From the NCBI GenBank assembly GCA_964598225.1, contig CAZRBG010000077.1, positions 1-22,147 on the forward strand: a stretch of DNA of 22,147 bases, written 5' to 3'. The notes under the pieces are model-generated. The model made no database searches. It was not told the DNA's origin and was given only the letters and a program-made list of their open reading frames with translations. Made by a program: the position numbers and the translations under genes. Below are positions 7,090 to 14,096 of this stretch, in pieces; within the stretch, counting starts at the first letter, position 1; each line of letters starts with the position of its first letter. Origin of the DNA: SG8-4 sp964598225. Lineage in GTDB: Bacteria; Planctomycetota; Phycisphaerae; Sedimentisphaerales; Anaerobacaceae.

Positions 7090-10000
7090 ATGAAAGTCTG
7101 CAAAACTGAAAAAAAACGACGGGAGATCTTTTCTGTATCAGTTACTATTATAATTGTCGTGCTCGCTTTGGCGGCGACAGCATCGAGTTCGGAAAATGCC
7201 GCCGGCAAGGAGGGGTCGCAAGCAAAAGGTCGTGGGGATTCAAAGCGACCGCCAAGGCCCCGGCCGGCCTATGTGTCCGGCGAAGTAATCATCAAGCTAA
7301 AAGAACGGCCAGATAGCGGCATCGGCCTTCTCTCACATCCGGAAACAGAAGGAAACGAACTATCTCTGCTCCGCCTGCAGGCCGAATATGGACTGCACAG
7401 TGCGGATCCGGTCTTCAAAGGGTACCATCGCCGGCTGAATGAAACAGGCAATTCTAATGCTTCTATAGGCCTGATGTCCACAAACAAGCCGAAGACGCCT
7501 GCTCAGTCTACAGATCAGTCTCTGCGCCGTTTCTATCTGCTGAAGACTGATCGTAATGTCCTGGGCACTTGTGACGCACTGCGAAGAGACCCTGATGTCG
7601 AGCACGCTCAGCCGAATTACATTTATAAGCGATGCGCCGAGCCGAATGATCCGGAATTTGCCGATCAGTACGCCCATCAGTTGATCCGAATGTCAGACGC
7701 ATGGGATATCTCCACGGGCAGCCGCGATGTCGTGGTGGCAGTGCTGGATACCGGCGTTGACGTGAACCATCCCGATTTGAAGGACAACATCTGGGTGAAC
7801 GCCGATGAAATACCCAACAACGACGTGGATGATGACAACAACGGATTCATAGACGATGTTTCGGGCTGGAACTTCGAGAGCGACAACAATGATGTAACAC
7901 CTGAACTCGGCTGGTACGGCGTCGAGGGACACGGCACAAATGTATCGGGAGTGATTGCAGGAGTCGGTAACAACGGGATAGGCGTATGCGGAGTAAACTG
8001 GGCGAGCAGCATCATGGCTTTGAGAATGAGCATTGAAGTTACATCGGCCGAGGTCGCGGCGGGTCTCGACTACGCCACTGCCAACGGCGCCGACGTAGTG
8101 AATATGAGTTTCGGCAGCAGCGATTTTGCTCCCGAGGGGGACCCGGCGGTCAGAGCGGCAATCGACAACGCCTATGCGCGGGGAATCCTGCTCATTGCCA
8201 GCGCCGGCAATGCCGATACCGCCCTGCCCAACTATCCTGCGGCATACTACAACGTTATGGCAGTCTCATCCACCAACGGCGAGGATATCAAAACCGGCCA
8301 CAGCAGCTTCGGCCACTGGGTTGATATTGCCGCTCCGGGTACCGACATCGTCACTACGGACCTTGAAAACGAGTACATTGCCACGGCCGGAACCTCATTC
8401 TCCGGCCCCTATGTCGCGGCGGTAGGTGCTTTGGTGTTGTCCGGCAACCCGGATTTAACTCACCTGCAAGTCAGATCAATTCTGGAGAACACTGCCGATC
8501 CTGTTTACTACGGGGCGATGGATCCTAATCTCGGCTACGTAGGAACGGGACGGGTCAATGCTTACCAGGCGCTTCTTGAGTTCGACCGAAGGCATCCGCT
8601 GGGTGAAATCGTCGAACCGATGCCGCAACAGACTTTCCGCCCCGACGGCAATGATATAGACGTTACTCTGTTCGTTCACGGTGATTCTTACCGATTTGAA
8701 TACAGCGCCTACGGCCGGAATGACTGGATTCTGCTCGATGAAGGCAATGCTCCGGCGGATGCCAACGGCTTTGTCCATCTGTCGCTTGTCAACCCCGGTT
8801 CCGGGGTATTCGATCTGCGTCTGGCTGTTACCGCAGACGGCTATACACACACGGATCGTAAGTTGTTCGGCATGGAACTCGGGCCGAGTCTTGCGCCATG
8901 GCCGATACCGGATTTGCCCGATGACCCGCTCGAGTGGCCTGATGAAATGTACTTCGGCACTCCGCTCTGTCTGGACGTCGATGCCGACGGCCGAAATGAA
9001 ATCGTTCAATCTGCGATGGTAAGGGGCGACTACGGATACGACGGCAGGATAGCGATCTGGCGAGACGACGGCACCCCGCTGCCCGGATGGCCTAAAGCCG
9101 TGGGCGAGACTACATGGGGCTCGCTCGTTGCCTCAGGGTTATCAGTCGGGGATATCGACGGAGACGGAGATTATGAACTCGTCGCTGTGGACGACTATGA
9201 GGTCCAGGCCACCGCGATGCATATCGAGAGCGGCAGGACCGTCGAAGGCCAATGGCCGATCGAGGTGGGCAGCTACTGGTTCGCCTTCATCATCGGCTCC
9301 CCGATCCTCGCCGATCTGGACGGAGACGGCGACAGCGAGATCATCATAGGCCACGACGCCGAATCAGCGGACACCGACGGGTTGTTTGCCGTTCAGGGCG
9401 ATGGTACGTTCCTCTGGCAGCGGAGATACACTACCTGGGGCCCGATGAGCGTCGCGGACTTCGAAGGAGACGGCGACGTGGAGATCGCCCTTTCGGGATA
9501 CGGTCCGGGTATTACCCGAGCCTACACGTTTATCCTCGACCATAACGGCCAGCAAATAAACCGATGGCGAGGCGGCAGCAATAAGGGAACTGCAATCGGC
9601 GATCTCGATGCGGATGGTGAGCCGGAACTGGTCTTCTGCACAGATGACAGCGTGATGGCAGTCCACATCGACGGAAGCACATTGTGGGAAGCCGAGATCG
9701 CCGAGTTCGTAAGTGAATACGGCGCAATATGTATCGGCGACATTGACAGCGACGGCTTCAGCGAGGTTTATGTAAGCAGTTACATAGAGGAGGACGGTTT
9801 TGCGTATACGCTCGTGCATGCCTTCGACCATCAGGGAAAGCTGATGTCGGAGAAAGGATTTCCCAAGACAATAATGGGCGATCCCTGGGATTGCTCTCCT
9901 CTGATCGGCGACATCGACGGCGATGGACAGAAAGAACTGCTGGTCGGCTCGGCCGGCGCTGCAACGATGGCGTGGGAAGCCGATGGTTCCGTCGTAGCCG

Positions 10001-10980
10001 GATTTCCGATGCTCGGATTAGCCGTCGATTATAATACCAGTCCCGTTATCGAAGACCTTGACGGAGACGGCGACCTCGAGATTATAGCCAACGGTTTCGA
10101 TTACCAGTTCCACGTTTTCGACCTTCCTTCGAGCTATGATCCGGCGTTGATTGACTGGGGTATGTCCCGGCACGACGCTCAGATATCCGGATGGGCTTCG
10201 CCGTCGCCCAGGCTGGACGCGATCTCGGTGCCTGAGCAGATCTATCCGAGGCAGAAGATCGAGATACCTCTGACGGCCTCGTTCCCGGACGGTGTCTCAC
10301 CCCGTCTTGAGGCAAGCAGCCTGCCGGAAGGAGCGATCTACGATGCGAACAGTTCACTCGTTTCATGGCAGCCCACTCTCGGCCAGGTCTTCCAAAGCTA
10401 TAACCTCGGCTTCCTCCTGACCGACGGCATCCGCCAGGACAACCAAACGGCGACCGTGAATGTAATCTCGGACGCTATCTACCACACCAGAATGGACGAT
10501 AACCCGGAATGGGCGCTCGATACCGGCTGGGACTGGGGACGCCCGCTTTACAGAGGAGTCGGCAAGAACAACGACCCACTCGGCGGCCATACGGACGAGA
10601 ACGTTATCGGCTACGCACTCTGGGGCGACTACAGGAGCAACGTGATTTCGACACAATATGCAACTACCCAGGCTATCGACTGCCGGGGCTTTAGCAACAT
10701 ACGCCTGAGCTTCTGGCGATGGCTCGGCGTCGAGGCCCCCGGAGACTACGCCACAATACAGGTCTCTAACGACGGGATTCTCTGGACCGATTTGTGGACG
10801 TCGGACCTTGCCGCAGTGCTGGACGAAGCATGGCAGTTCGTCGAATATGTCGTTCCGGCAGAGGTCGCCGACGACCAGGCTCAGGTCTACTTCCGCTGGG
10901 GAATCGGCCCGACAGACGGATCATTGAACAGCGCCGGCTGGAACATAGACGACATACAGGTAACCGGCGATCCCATGTAA
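7090..10980 (+). CDS. Secreted S8 (subtilisin-like) peptidase with FG-GAP/VCBS-type repeats
   Basis: 1,296-residue secreted serine protease. A signal peptide (about 1-35) is followed by a propeptide (about 57-177) ending in DPDVEHAQPNYIYKR. The S8 domain has the full triad: Asp220 (VLDTGVD), His281 (GHGTNVSG), Ser436 (GTSFSGP), plus oxyanion Asn374 (SAGN). After a beta domain (about 505-600) come at least eight D-x-D-x-D-G-type motifs (for example GDIDGDGDYELV, LADLDGDGDSEII, EDLDGDGDLEII) between about 635 and 1000, typical of FG-GAP/VCBS calcium-binding propeller repeats. A He_PIG-like Ig domain (about 1040-1125) and a C-terminal jelly-roll-like domain (about 1130-1296, ending GWNIDDIQVTGDP) follow. 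No LPXTG or PEP-CTERM anchor is visible. AAGGAGCG lies 6 bases before the ATG. It is probably an extracellular polymer- or protein-degrading enzyme transcribed alone. Confidence 0.93.
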   Translation: MKVCKTEKKRREIFSVSVTIIIVVLALAATASSSENAAGKEGSQAKGRGDSKRPPRPRPAYVSGEVIIKLKERPDSGIGLLSHPETEGNELSLLRLQAEYGLHSADPVFKGYHRRLNETGNSNASIGLMSTNKPKTPAQSTDQSLRRFYLLKTDRNVLGTCDALRRDPDVEHAQPNYIYKRCAEPNDPEFADQYAHQLIRMSDAWDISTGSRDVVVAVLDTGVDVNHPDLKDNIWVNADEIPNNDVDDDNNGFIDDVSGWNFESDNNDVTPELGWYGVEGHGTNVSGVIAGVGNNGIGVCGVNWASSIMALRMSIEVTSAEVAAGLDYATANGADVVNMSFGSSDFAPEGDPAVRAAIDNAYARGILLIASAGNADTALPNYPAAYYNVMAVSSTNGEDIKTGHSSFGHWVDIAAPGTDIVTTDLENEYIATAGTSFSGPYVAAVGALVLSGNPDLTHLQVRSILENTADPVYYGAMDPNLGYVGTGRVNAYQALLEFDRRHPLGEIVEPMPQQTFRPDGNDIDVTLFVHGDSYRFEYSAYGRNDWILLDEGNAPADANGFVHLSLVNPGSGVFDLRLAVTADGYTHTDRKLFGMELGPSLAPWPIPDLPDDPLEWPDEMYFGTPLCLDVDADGRNEIVQSAMVRGDYGYDGRIAIWRDDGTPLPGWPKAVGETTWGSLVASGLSVGDIDGDGDYELVAVDDYEVQATAMHIESGRTVEGQWPIEVGSYWFAFIIGSPILADLDGDGDSEIIIGHDAESADTDGLFAVQGDGTFLWQRRYTTWGPMSVADFEGDGDVEIALSGYGPGITRAYTFILDHNGQQINRWRGGSNKGTAIGDLDADGEPELVFCTDDSVMAVHIDGSTLWEAEIAEFVSEYGAICIGDIDSDGFSEVYVSSYIEEDGFAYTLVHAFDHQGKLMSEKGFPKTIMGDPWDCSPLIGDIDGDGQKELLVGSAGAATMAWEADGSVVAGFPMLGLAVDYNTSPVIEDLDGDGDLEIIANGFDYQFHVFDLPSSYDPALIDWGMSRHDAQISGWASPSPRLDAISVPEQIYPRQKIEIPLTASFPDGVSPRLEASSLPEGAIYDANSSLVSWQPTLGQVFQSYNLGFLLTDGIRQDNQTATVNVISDAIYHTRMDDNPEWALDTGWDWGRPLYRGVGKNNDPLGGHTDENVIGYALWGDYRSNVISTQYATTQAIDCRGFSNIRLSFWRWLGVEAPGDYATIQVSNDGILWTDLWTSDLAAVLDEAWQFVEYVVPAEVADDQAQVYFRWGIGPTDGSLNSAGWNIDDIQVTGDPM

Positions 10981-10985
10981 CGTGT

Positions 10986-11214
10986 CGCGGACATCCTGTC
11001 CGCGCGTGCCGAGGGCGTCCCGCCCTCGTTGAATCGGAATTTTTCTTTGCGCGGGATAATCGGCCCGGAAGATGACTCACCGAGGCCGAGACGGCCTCGC
11101 CACGATTGATGCCCTCCGCAGGATGGCCAAGCCATGACGGGCACACTACGAACGGCCTTAACGGGCTGGACGCCCGTGATACTATAAACGCCTCACGGCG
11201 TCACTACGAACGGT
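10986..11214. repeat. Array of six palindromes between the protease and hydrolase genes
   Basis: Successive stems are CGCGGACA/TGTCCGCG (10986-11004), GAGGGCG/CGCCCTC (11011-11027), CGAGGCCG/CGGCCTCG (11081-11099), ATGGC/GCCAT (11123-11135), ACGGGC/GCCCGT (11161-11177) and ACGCC/GGCGT (11188-11201). Loops are 3-5 bases. The tail CACTACGAACGG or ACTACGAACGG follows two of them. The two flanking genes converge here, so some stems could also end transcripts, but no T-run follows them. Confidence 0.6.
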
Positions 11215-11228
11215 CCCTGGCCATGCCT

Positions 11229-12257
11229 TCAAGGAGTGCGCCGACGCATTGTCTTCAACTCAAAGGTGTGAACTTTATCGTAGTTCTTTCCCAAAGCCAG
11301 GCTGACCCGGCCGTTGCTCAGATTATATACGACCGACCACGTGGTATTGTCCTGCGACGTACTCTGCAGCAAAGACATCGCTTCCTCGGCGGATTTGCTG
11401 CCCTGAGACTCTACCAGCGACCTGGCAGCCTTTTCGTATCTCCGGCAATTTGGCTGGATCGCTTCGGAAAACAGATAATTCGTCGAGACCTGCCATGGCT
11501 TGTCGTCACGGACGATAGAGATTTCATCTTCAACGTACTCGACGACTGCGGACTTGCCCGATGAGTCGGCGATGTGAAAGTGCACCGCTGTATCGGCAAA
11601 GGCGATATTATACTGCCGGATCAGGGCTATGGCCTCATCCACGTCTTTGGCATGATCGAGCACGAGGCGGGCCATTTGGCTGTTGAGCAGCGTTGGCCGG
11701 TTCGGGTCTTTGGGCGTATTACTTCGCGGCACGGCGTTTTGGGCGATTGCCACGCCGCACTCGTTCATGCCGTCGATGGTCGCATAGGGCGCGCCGAGCA
11801 GATTTACGCGTCTGGCCCAGCCAATCTCCTGGAGACCTTCGAGCCCGAGATAGAACAGGTCCACCATCGAGACCGAGGCATAACCATCCGGAGGATAAGT
11901 AAACAGCAGCAGTGATGACCGGTGCTTCCAGTCGAAGTTTCTACCGAAAACGGCATTGGCGTCGGGAGCCAGCGCGGCGAAACTCGTACACGCGGCCGGG
12001 TTCAGCTTATCGTAGACTTTTTGGTACGGTCCCCACTCGACTCCCCGCTCCGCGAAGAAATCAAAGAAGTACTCTCCCTTGTATCGCATCACATAAAGCG
12101 GAAAATCGTCCACTTTCTCCAGTGAGGCCATCGCGGTAATCGGCCCGTACAGCAATACCGACAACGTAATCAATCCCATCAGCAACAGGAAGAGTACCGC
12201 CGTTAGAATCTTCTTGCGAAGTCGGTGCCGCTTCTTTTTCTTCTTAACCGTCTTCAT
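11229..12257 (-). CDS. Membrane-anchored Ntn hydrolase (choloylglycine hydrolase / C45 acyltransferase type)
   Basis: 342 residues. A lysine-rich N-terminus (KTVKKKKKRHRLRKK) and one helix (about 18-38) would anchor it with the enzyme outside the membrane. The catalytic region starts ACTSFAALAPDANAVFGRNFDWKH, where Cys90 matches the nucleophile of linear amide C-N hydrolases (choloylglycine hydrolase, penicillin V acylase, acyl-CoA:6-APA acyltransferase) and GRNFDW is their signature. MNECGVAIAQNAVP and VSTNYLF fit later active-site strands. In these families the Cys becomes the N-terminus after self-cleavage, so 89 residues would have to be removed here. The ATG at 12257 has GGAGC six bases upstream. 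It probably cleaves or transfers acyl groups from amides; the substrate is unknown. It is divergent from the methyltransferase pair. Confidence 0.82.
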   Translation of the reverse strand: MKTVKKKKKRHRLRKKILTAVLFLLLMGLITLSVLLYGPITAMASLEKVDDFPLYVMRYKGEYFFDFFAERGVEWGPYQKVYDKLNPAACTSFAALAPDANAVFGRNFDWKHRSSLLLFTYPPDGYASVSMVDLFYLGLEGLQEIGWARRVNLLGAPYATIDGMNECGVAIAQNAVPRSNTPKDPNRPTLLNSQMARLVLDHAKDVDEAIALIRQYNIAFADTAVHFHIADSSGKSAVVEYVEDEISIVRDDKPWQVSTNYLFSEAIQPNCRRYEKAARSLVESQGSKSAEEAMSLLQSTSQDNTTWSVVYNLSNGRVSLALGKNYDKVHTFELKTMRRRTP

Positions 12258-12405
12258 GGTTGCTCCAGTTTCAGGATAGCATATCATGGTTACAGTCGCG
12301 GAAAAAGGCAAGAGGTATTACATGAAAATATTTTGGAAAATGCGCTAAAAAAACAGTTCAATAAGCGTCTTATTAACATAAACACATAAAGTTCAGAGAT
12401 CGAGC

Positions 12406-13245
12406 ATGGAATTGACCGATTTGGTTCAATGCCCCAACACGGGCAGAAGGCTGCAATTTGACCACACCAGTCAGATAGCGCACGTAGAAGGCTCTGACAT
12501 CGCATACCCGATAATCGATCAGATCATAGATTTCATGCCGGATACGCTCACCAAGGTCTCAATGTCTTACGACAAGGTTGCATCTCGCTATGACGCTGTT
12601 CTTACGAAGCCGGAGCTTCTTCAGAGAATATGCAACAGAATCATCTGGGGGGCGGATGATGACAATGCCTATGCCGATATCGTTCTATCGTACCTGCCGG
12701 CAGAGTTTGACGGAGTGCTGCTCGACGTCCCCGTCGGAACCGGCGTTTTCACATGCTCGGTATATCCGCGCTATCCCAATGCGACGATTATATGCGTAGA
12801 TTGCTCTATGGGCATGTTGCGAAAAGCCGGGGAGAATTTTAGACAGCACGGCATCAAGAACGTCCACCTTCTCAGGGCCGATGCAGCAAATCTGCCCCTT
12901 TGTAATTCAGCGGCCGATATCGTACTGTGCATGAACGGCTGGCACGCCTTCGACGACAAACAACAATCGATAGCTCAGATCAGGCGGGTCCTTCGCCCAA
13001 AGAGAAAACTTATCGCGTGCGGCTACGTCAAAGGCGCCAGCAAACGCTCGGATTTCTTCGTCAAGCACTTCGGCATGCGGAATGGCTACTTCGCTCGGCC
13101 GCTCTTCAATCAAAAGGAACTCCCGGAACAATTCCAGGGATTCCAAATCACCAGGCAGGGATCGAACCAATCCTTGGCGTATTTCGAGGCTGAAAATGAA
13201 AACCCTGATAAACGACCTAATCGTGTTAGAATTGTCAAGGCATGA
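12406..13245 (+). CDS. Class I SAM-dependent methyltransferase with Trm112-like N-terminus
   Basis: 279 residues. The first 45 (LVQCPNTGRRLQFDHTSQ...AYPIIDQIIDFMP) resemble a Trm112/zinc-ribbon-like domain, though only one cysteine (Cys9) remains. A UbiE-like methyltransferase domain follows: YDKVASRYDAVL (55-66), SAM-binding motif I VLLDVPVGTGVFT (104-116), acidic motif II ICVDCSMGMLRKA (129-141), LLRADAANLPLCNSAADIVLCMNGWHAFDD (about 155-184) and the post-core IRRVLRPKRKLIACGY. The substrate is not evident. The ATG follows a weak GAG (GAGATCGAGC). The stop overlaps the next start as ATGA, coupling it to a membrane methyltransferase, so both may modify the same lipid or quinone-like molecule (inference). 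Confidence 0.87.
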   Translation: MELTDLVQCPNTGRRLQFDHTSQIAHVEGSDIAYPIIDQIIDFMPDTLTKVSMSYDKVASRYDAVLTKPELLQRICNRIIWGADDDNAYADIVLSYLPAEFDGVLLDVPVGTGVFTCSVYPRYPNATIICVDCSMGMLRKAGENFRQHGIKNVHLLRADAANLPLCNSAADIVLCMNGWHAFDDKQQSIAQIRRVLRPKRKLIACGYVKGASKRSDFFVKHFGMRNGYFARPLFNQKELPEQFQGFQITRQGSNQSLAYFEAENENPDKRPNRVRIVKA

Positions 13246-13880
13246 ACGGATTAGAGATCAGAAATACCACGGTAGAAGCGTTTCTCAAAAGTCGCGCTTT
13301 CAGCATCCTGCTGTGTTTGTTCTGGGGATATCTCACTTTTATTAATTCGCGGGACCTTCTTGAAAGCTTCAATCACACGGAGTTGCTGTGGTTTATCTAC
13401 AATGTGACAATATCATTTGTATTTCTGGTTCGAACGCGTCCTTCTGTAGTGAGTATGAACGTTGTACATTGGGCGATAGCTCTGACCACTTCGTTCTCCG
13501 GCTTCTTCTTCGAACAAGGCGCCGAATCGAAGCCGATTCTATCACTTTCAGCCGACATTCTCATCTCATTTGCGATTCTCCTGGGAATAATAACGGCGAT
13601 TGTGCTCGGCAGAAGTTACGATTTCCTGCCCGCGCTGAGACTCGTAAAAACGAAATACGTCTATCAATTCGTCAGACACCCCATGTACGCCTCGTCCATT
13701 ATCATCAAACTGGGATATTTCCTGAAGAATCTTTCAATATACAACTTCGTGCTCTTAATAATTATCATAGTTCTCTACGACCGGCGAGCACACTACGAAG
13801 AAGATATCTTGTCAACCGACAATGCATACGTAGGGTATCTGCAAAAAGTGAAGTACCGGTTCATTCCTGGAATCTATTGA
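13242..13880 (+). CDS. ICMT/PEMT-like membrane methyltransferase
   Basis: 212-residue polytopic membrane protein with about five hydrophobic segments (19-36, 48-64, 72-90, 103-123, 150-180). The C-terminal part carries the isoprenylcysteine O-methyltransferase / phospholipid N-methyltransferase signature: YQFVRHPMYASSI (141-153), then RRAHYEEDIL (181-190) and YLQKVKYRFIPGIY at the very end. In this fold RHPxY and the EE pair line the SAM site. Length is normal for bacterial members. Its start lies inside the stop of the soluble methyltransferase gene, so expression is coupled. The likely substrate is a lipid or another membrane-embedded molecule; I cannot say which. Confidence 0.82.
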   Translation: MNGLEIRNTTVEAFLKSRAFSILLCLFWGYLTFINSRDLLESFNHTELLWFIYNVTISFVFLVRTRPSVVSMNVVHWAIALTTSFSGFFFEQGAESKPILSLSADILISFAILLGIITAIVLGRSYDFLPALRLVKTKYVYQFVRHPMYASSIIIKLGYFLKNLSIYNFVLLIIIIVLYDRRAHYEEDILSTDNAYVGYLQKVKYRFIPGIY

Positions 13881-13990
13881 CCGAAATTCAGCACTAATTC
13901 GAGTCCATTCCATTTGAGCGGGCATTTTATCCCACTTAACCCTCCTTTTTGCTCGAAATTGCAGATTTCCACTGTTTTTTTGAATACATC

Positions 13991-14018
13991 TGTAACGAAT
14001 TGGCCCAGCGGTCGTCTA
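13991..14018 (+). promoter_or_regulatory. ECF-sigma-type promoter upstream of the sigma-factor gene
   Basis: TGTAAC (13991-13996), 16 bases, then CGTCTA (14013-14018). Many ECF sigma factors use an 'AAC' -35 element and a 'CGTC/CGTA' -10 element with 16-17 base spacing, so this is a good candidate for autoregulation by the downstream sigma factor. Transcription would start near 14025, almost at the ATG of the leader ORF (14028). Confidence 0.5.
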
Positions 14019-14027
14019 TTTAGGTGG

Positions 14028-14096
14028 ATGAAGTCCGTACATAGGGCATCAAGGAGCGCCGGTCGTCGATTAGACCGGCGGCATATACTGTCATGA
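14028..14096 (+). CDS. Candidate 22-codon leader ORF coupled to the sigma gene
   Basis: ATG at 14028 opens a frame encoding a short, basic peptide (MKSVHRASRSAGRR... ending HILS). Its TGA (14094-14096) overlaps the sigma-factor ATG (14093-14095) as ATGA, the arrangement used for translational coupling elsewhere in this window (3220 and 13242). If transcription starts near 14025 it would be translated nearly leaderless. The frame is open far upstream by chance, so the ORF may be accidental. The coupling geometry and the absence of a normally spaced Shine-Dalgarno before the sigma ATG are the support. Confidence 0.35.
   Translation: MKSVHRASRSAGRRLDRRHILS
14051..14079 (+). promoter_or_regulatory. 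Shine-Dalgarno plus 7-bp hairpin before the sigma start
   Basis: AAGGAG (14051-14056) is followed by a perfect stem GCCGGTC (14058-14064) / GACCGGC (14073-14079) with an 8-base loop. The Shine-Dalgarno is 36 bases from the sigma ATG at 14093, too far for direct use. Folding the hairpin would shorten the effective distance to about 14 bases, and passage of a ribosome through the leader ORF would open it. This suggests translational control; it is not proven. Confidence 0.45.

Noticed and set aside
10986..11214. Repeated stems considered as a CRISPR array
   Set aside because: Stem sequences differ from unit to unit, spacing is irregular and there are no cas genes.
12322..12348. Eight-residue frame (MKIFWKMR) with AAGAGG upstream, before the methyltransferase gene
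   Set aside because: Too short and not linked to the gene start; no attenuator-like structure seen around it except a small AATAAG/CTTATT dyad.
13881..14096. Open frame continuing past the TGA of the ICMT-like gene, which could suggest a second readthrough or Sec case
   Set aside because: The ICMT family normally ends at the FIPGIY-like motif, the extension is not protein-like, and the stretch holds the sigma promoter and leader.
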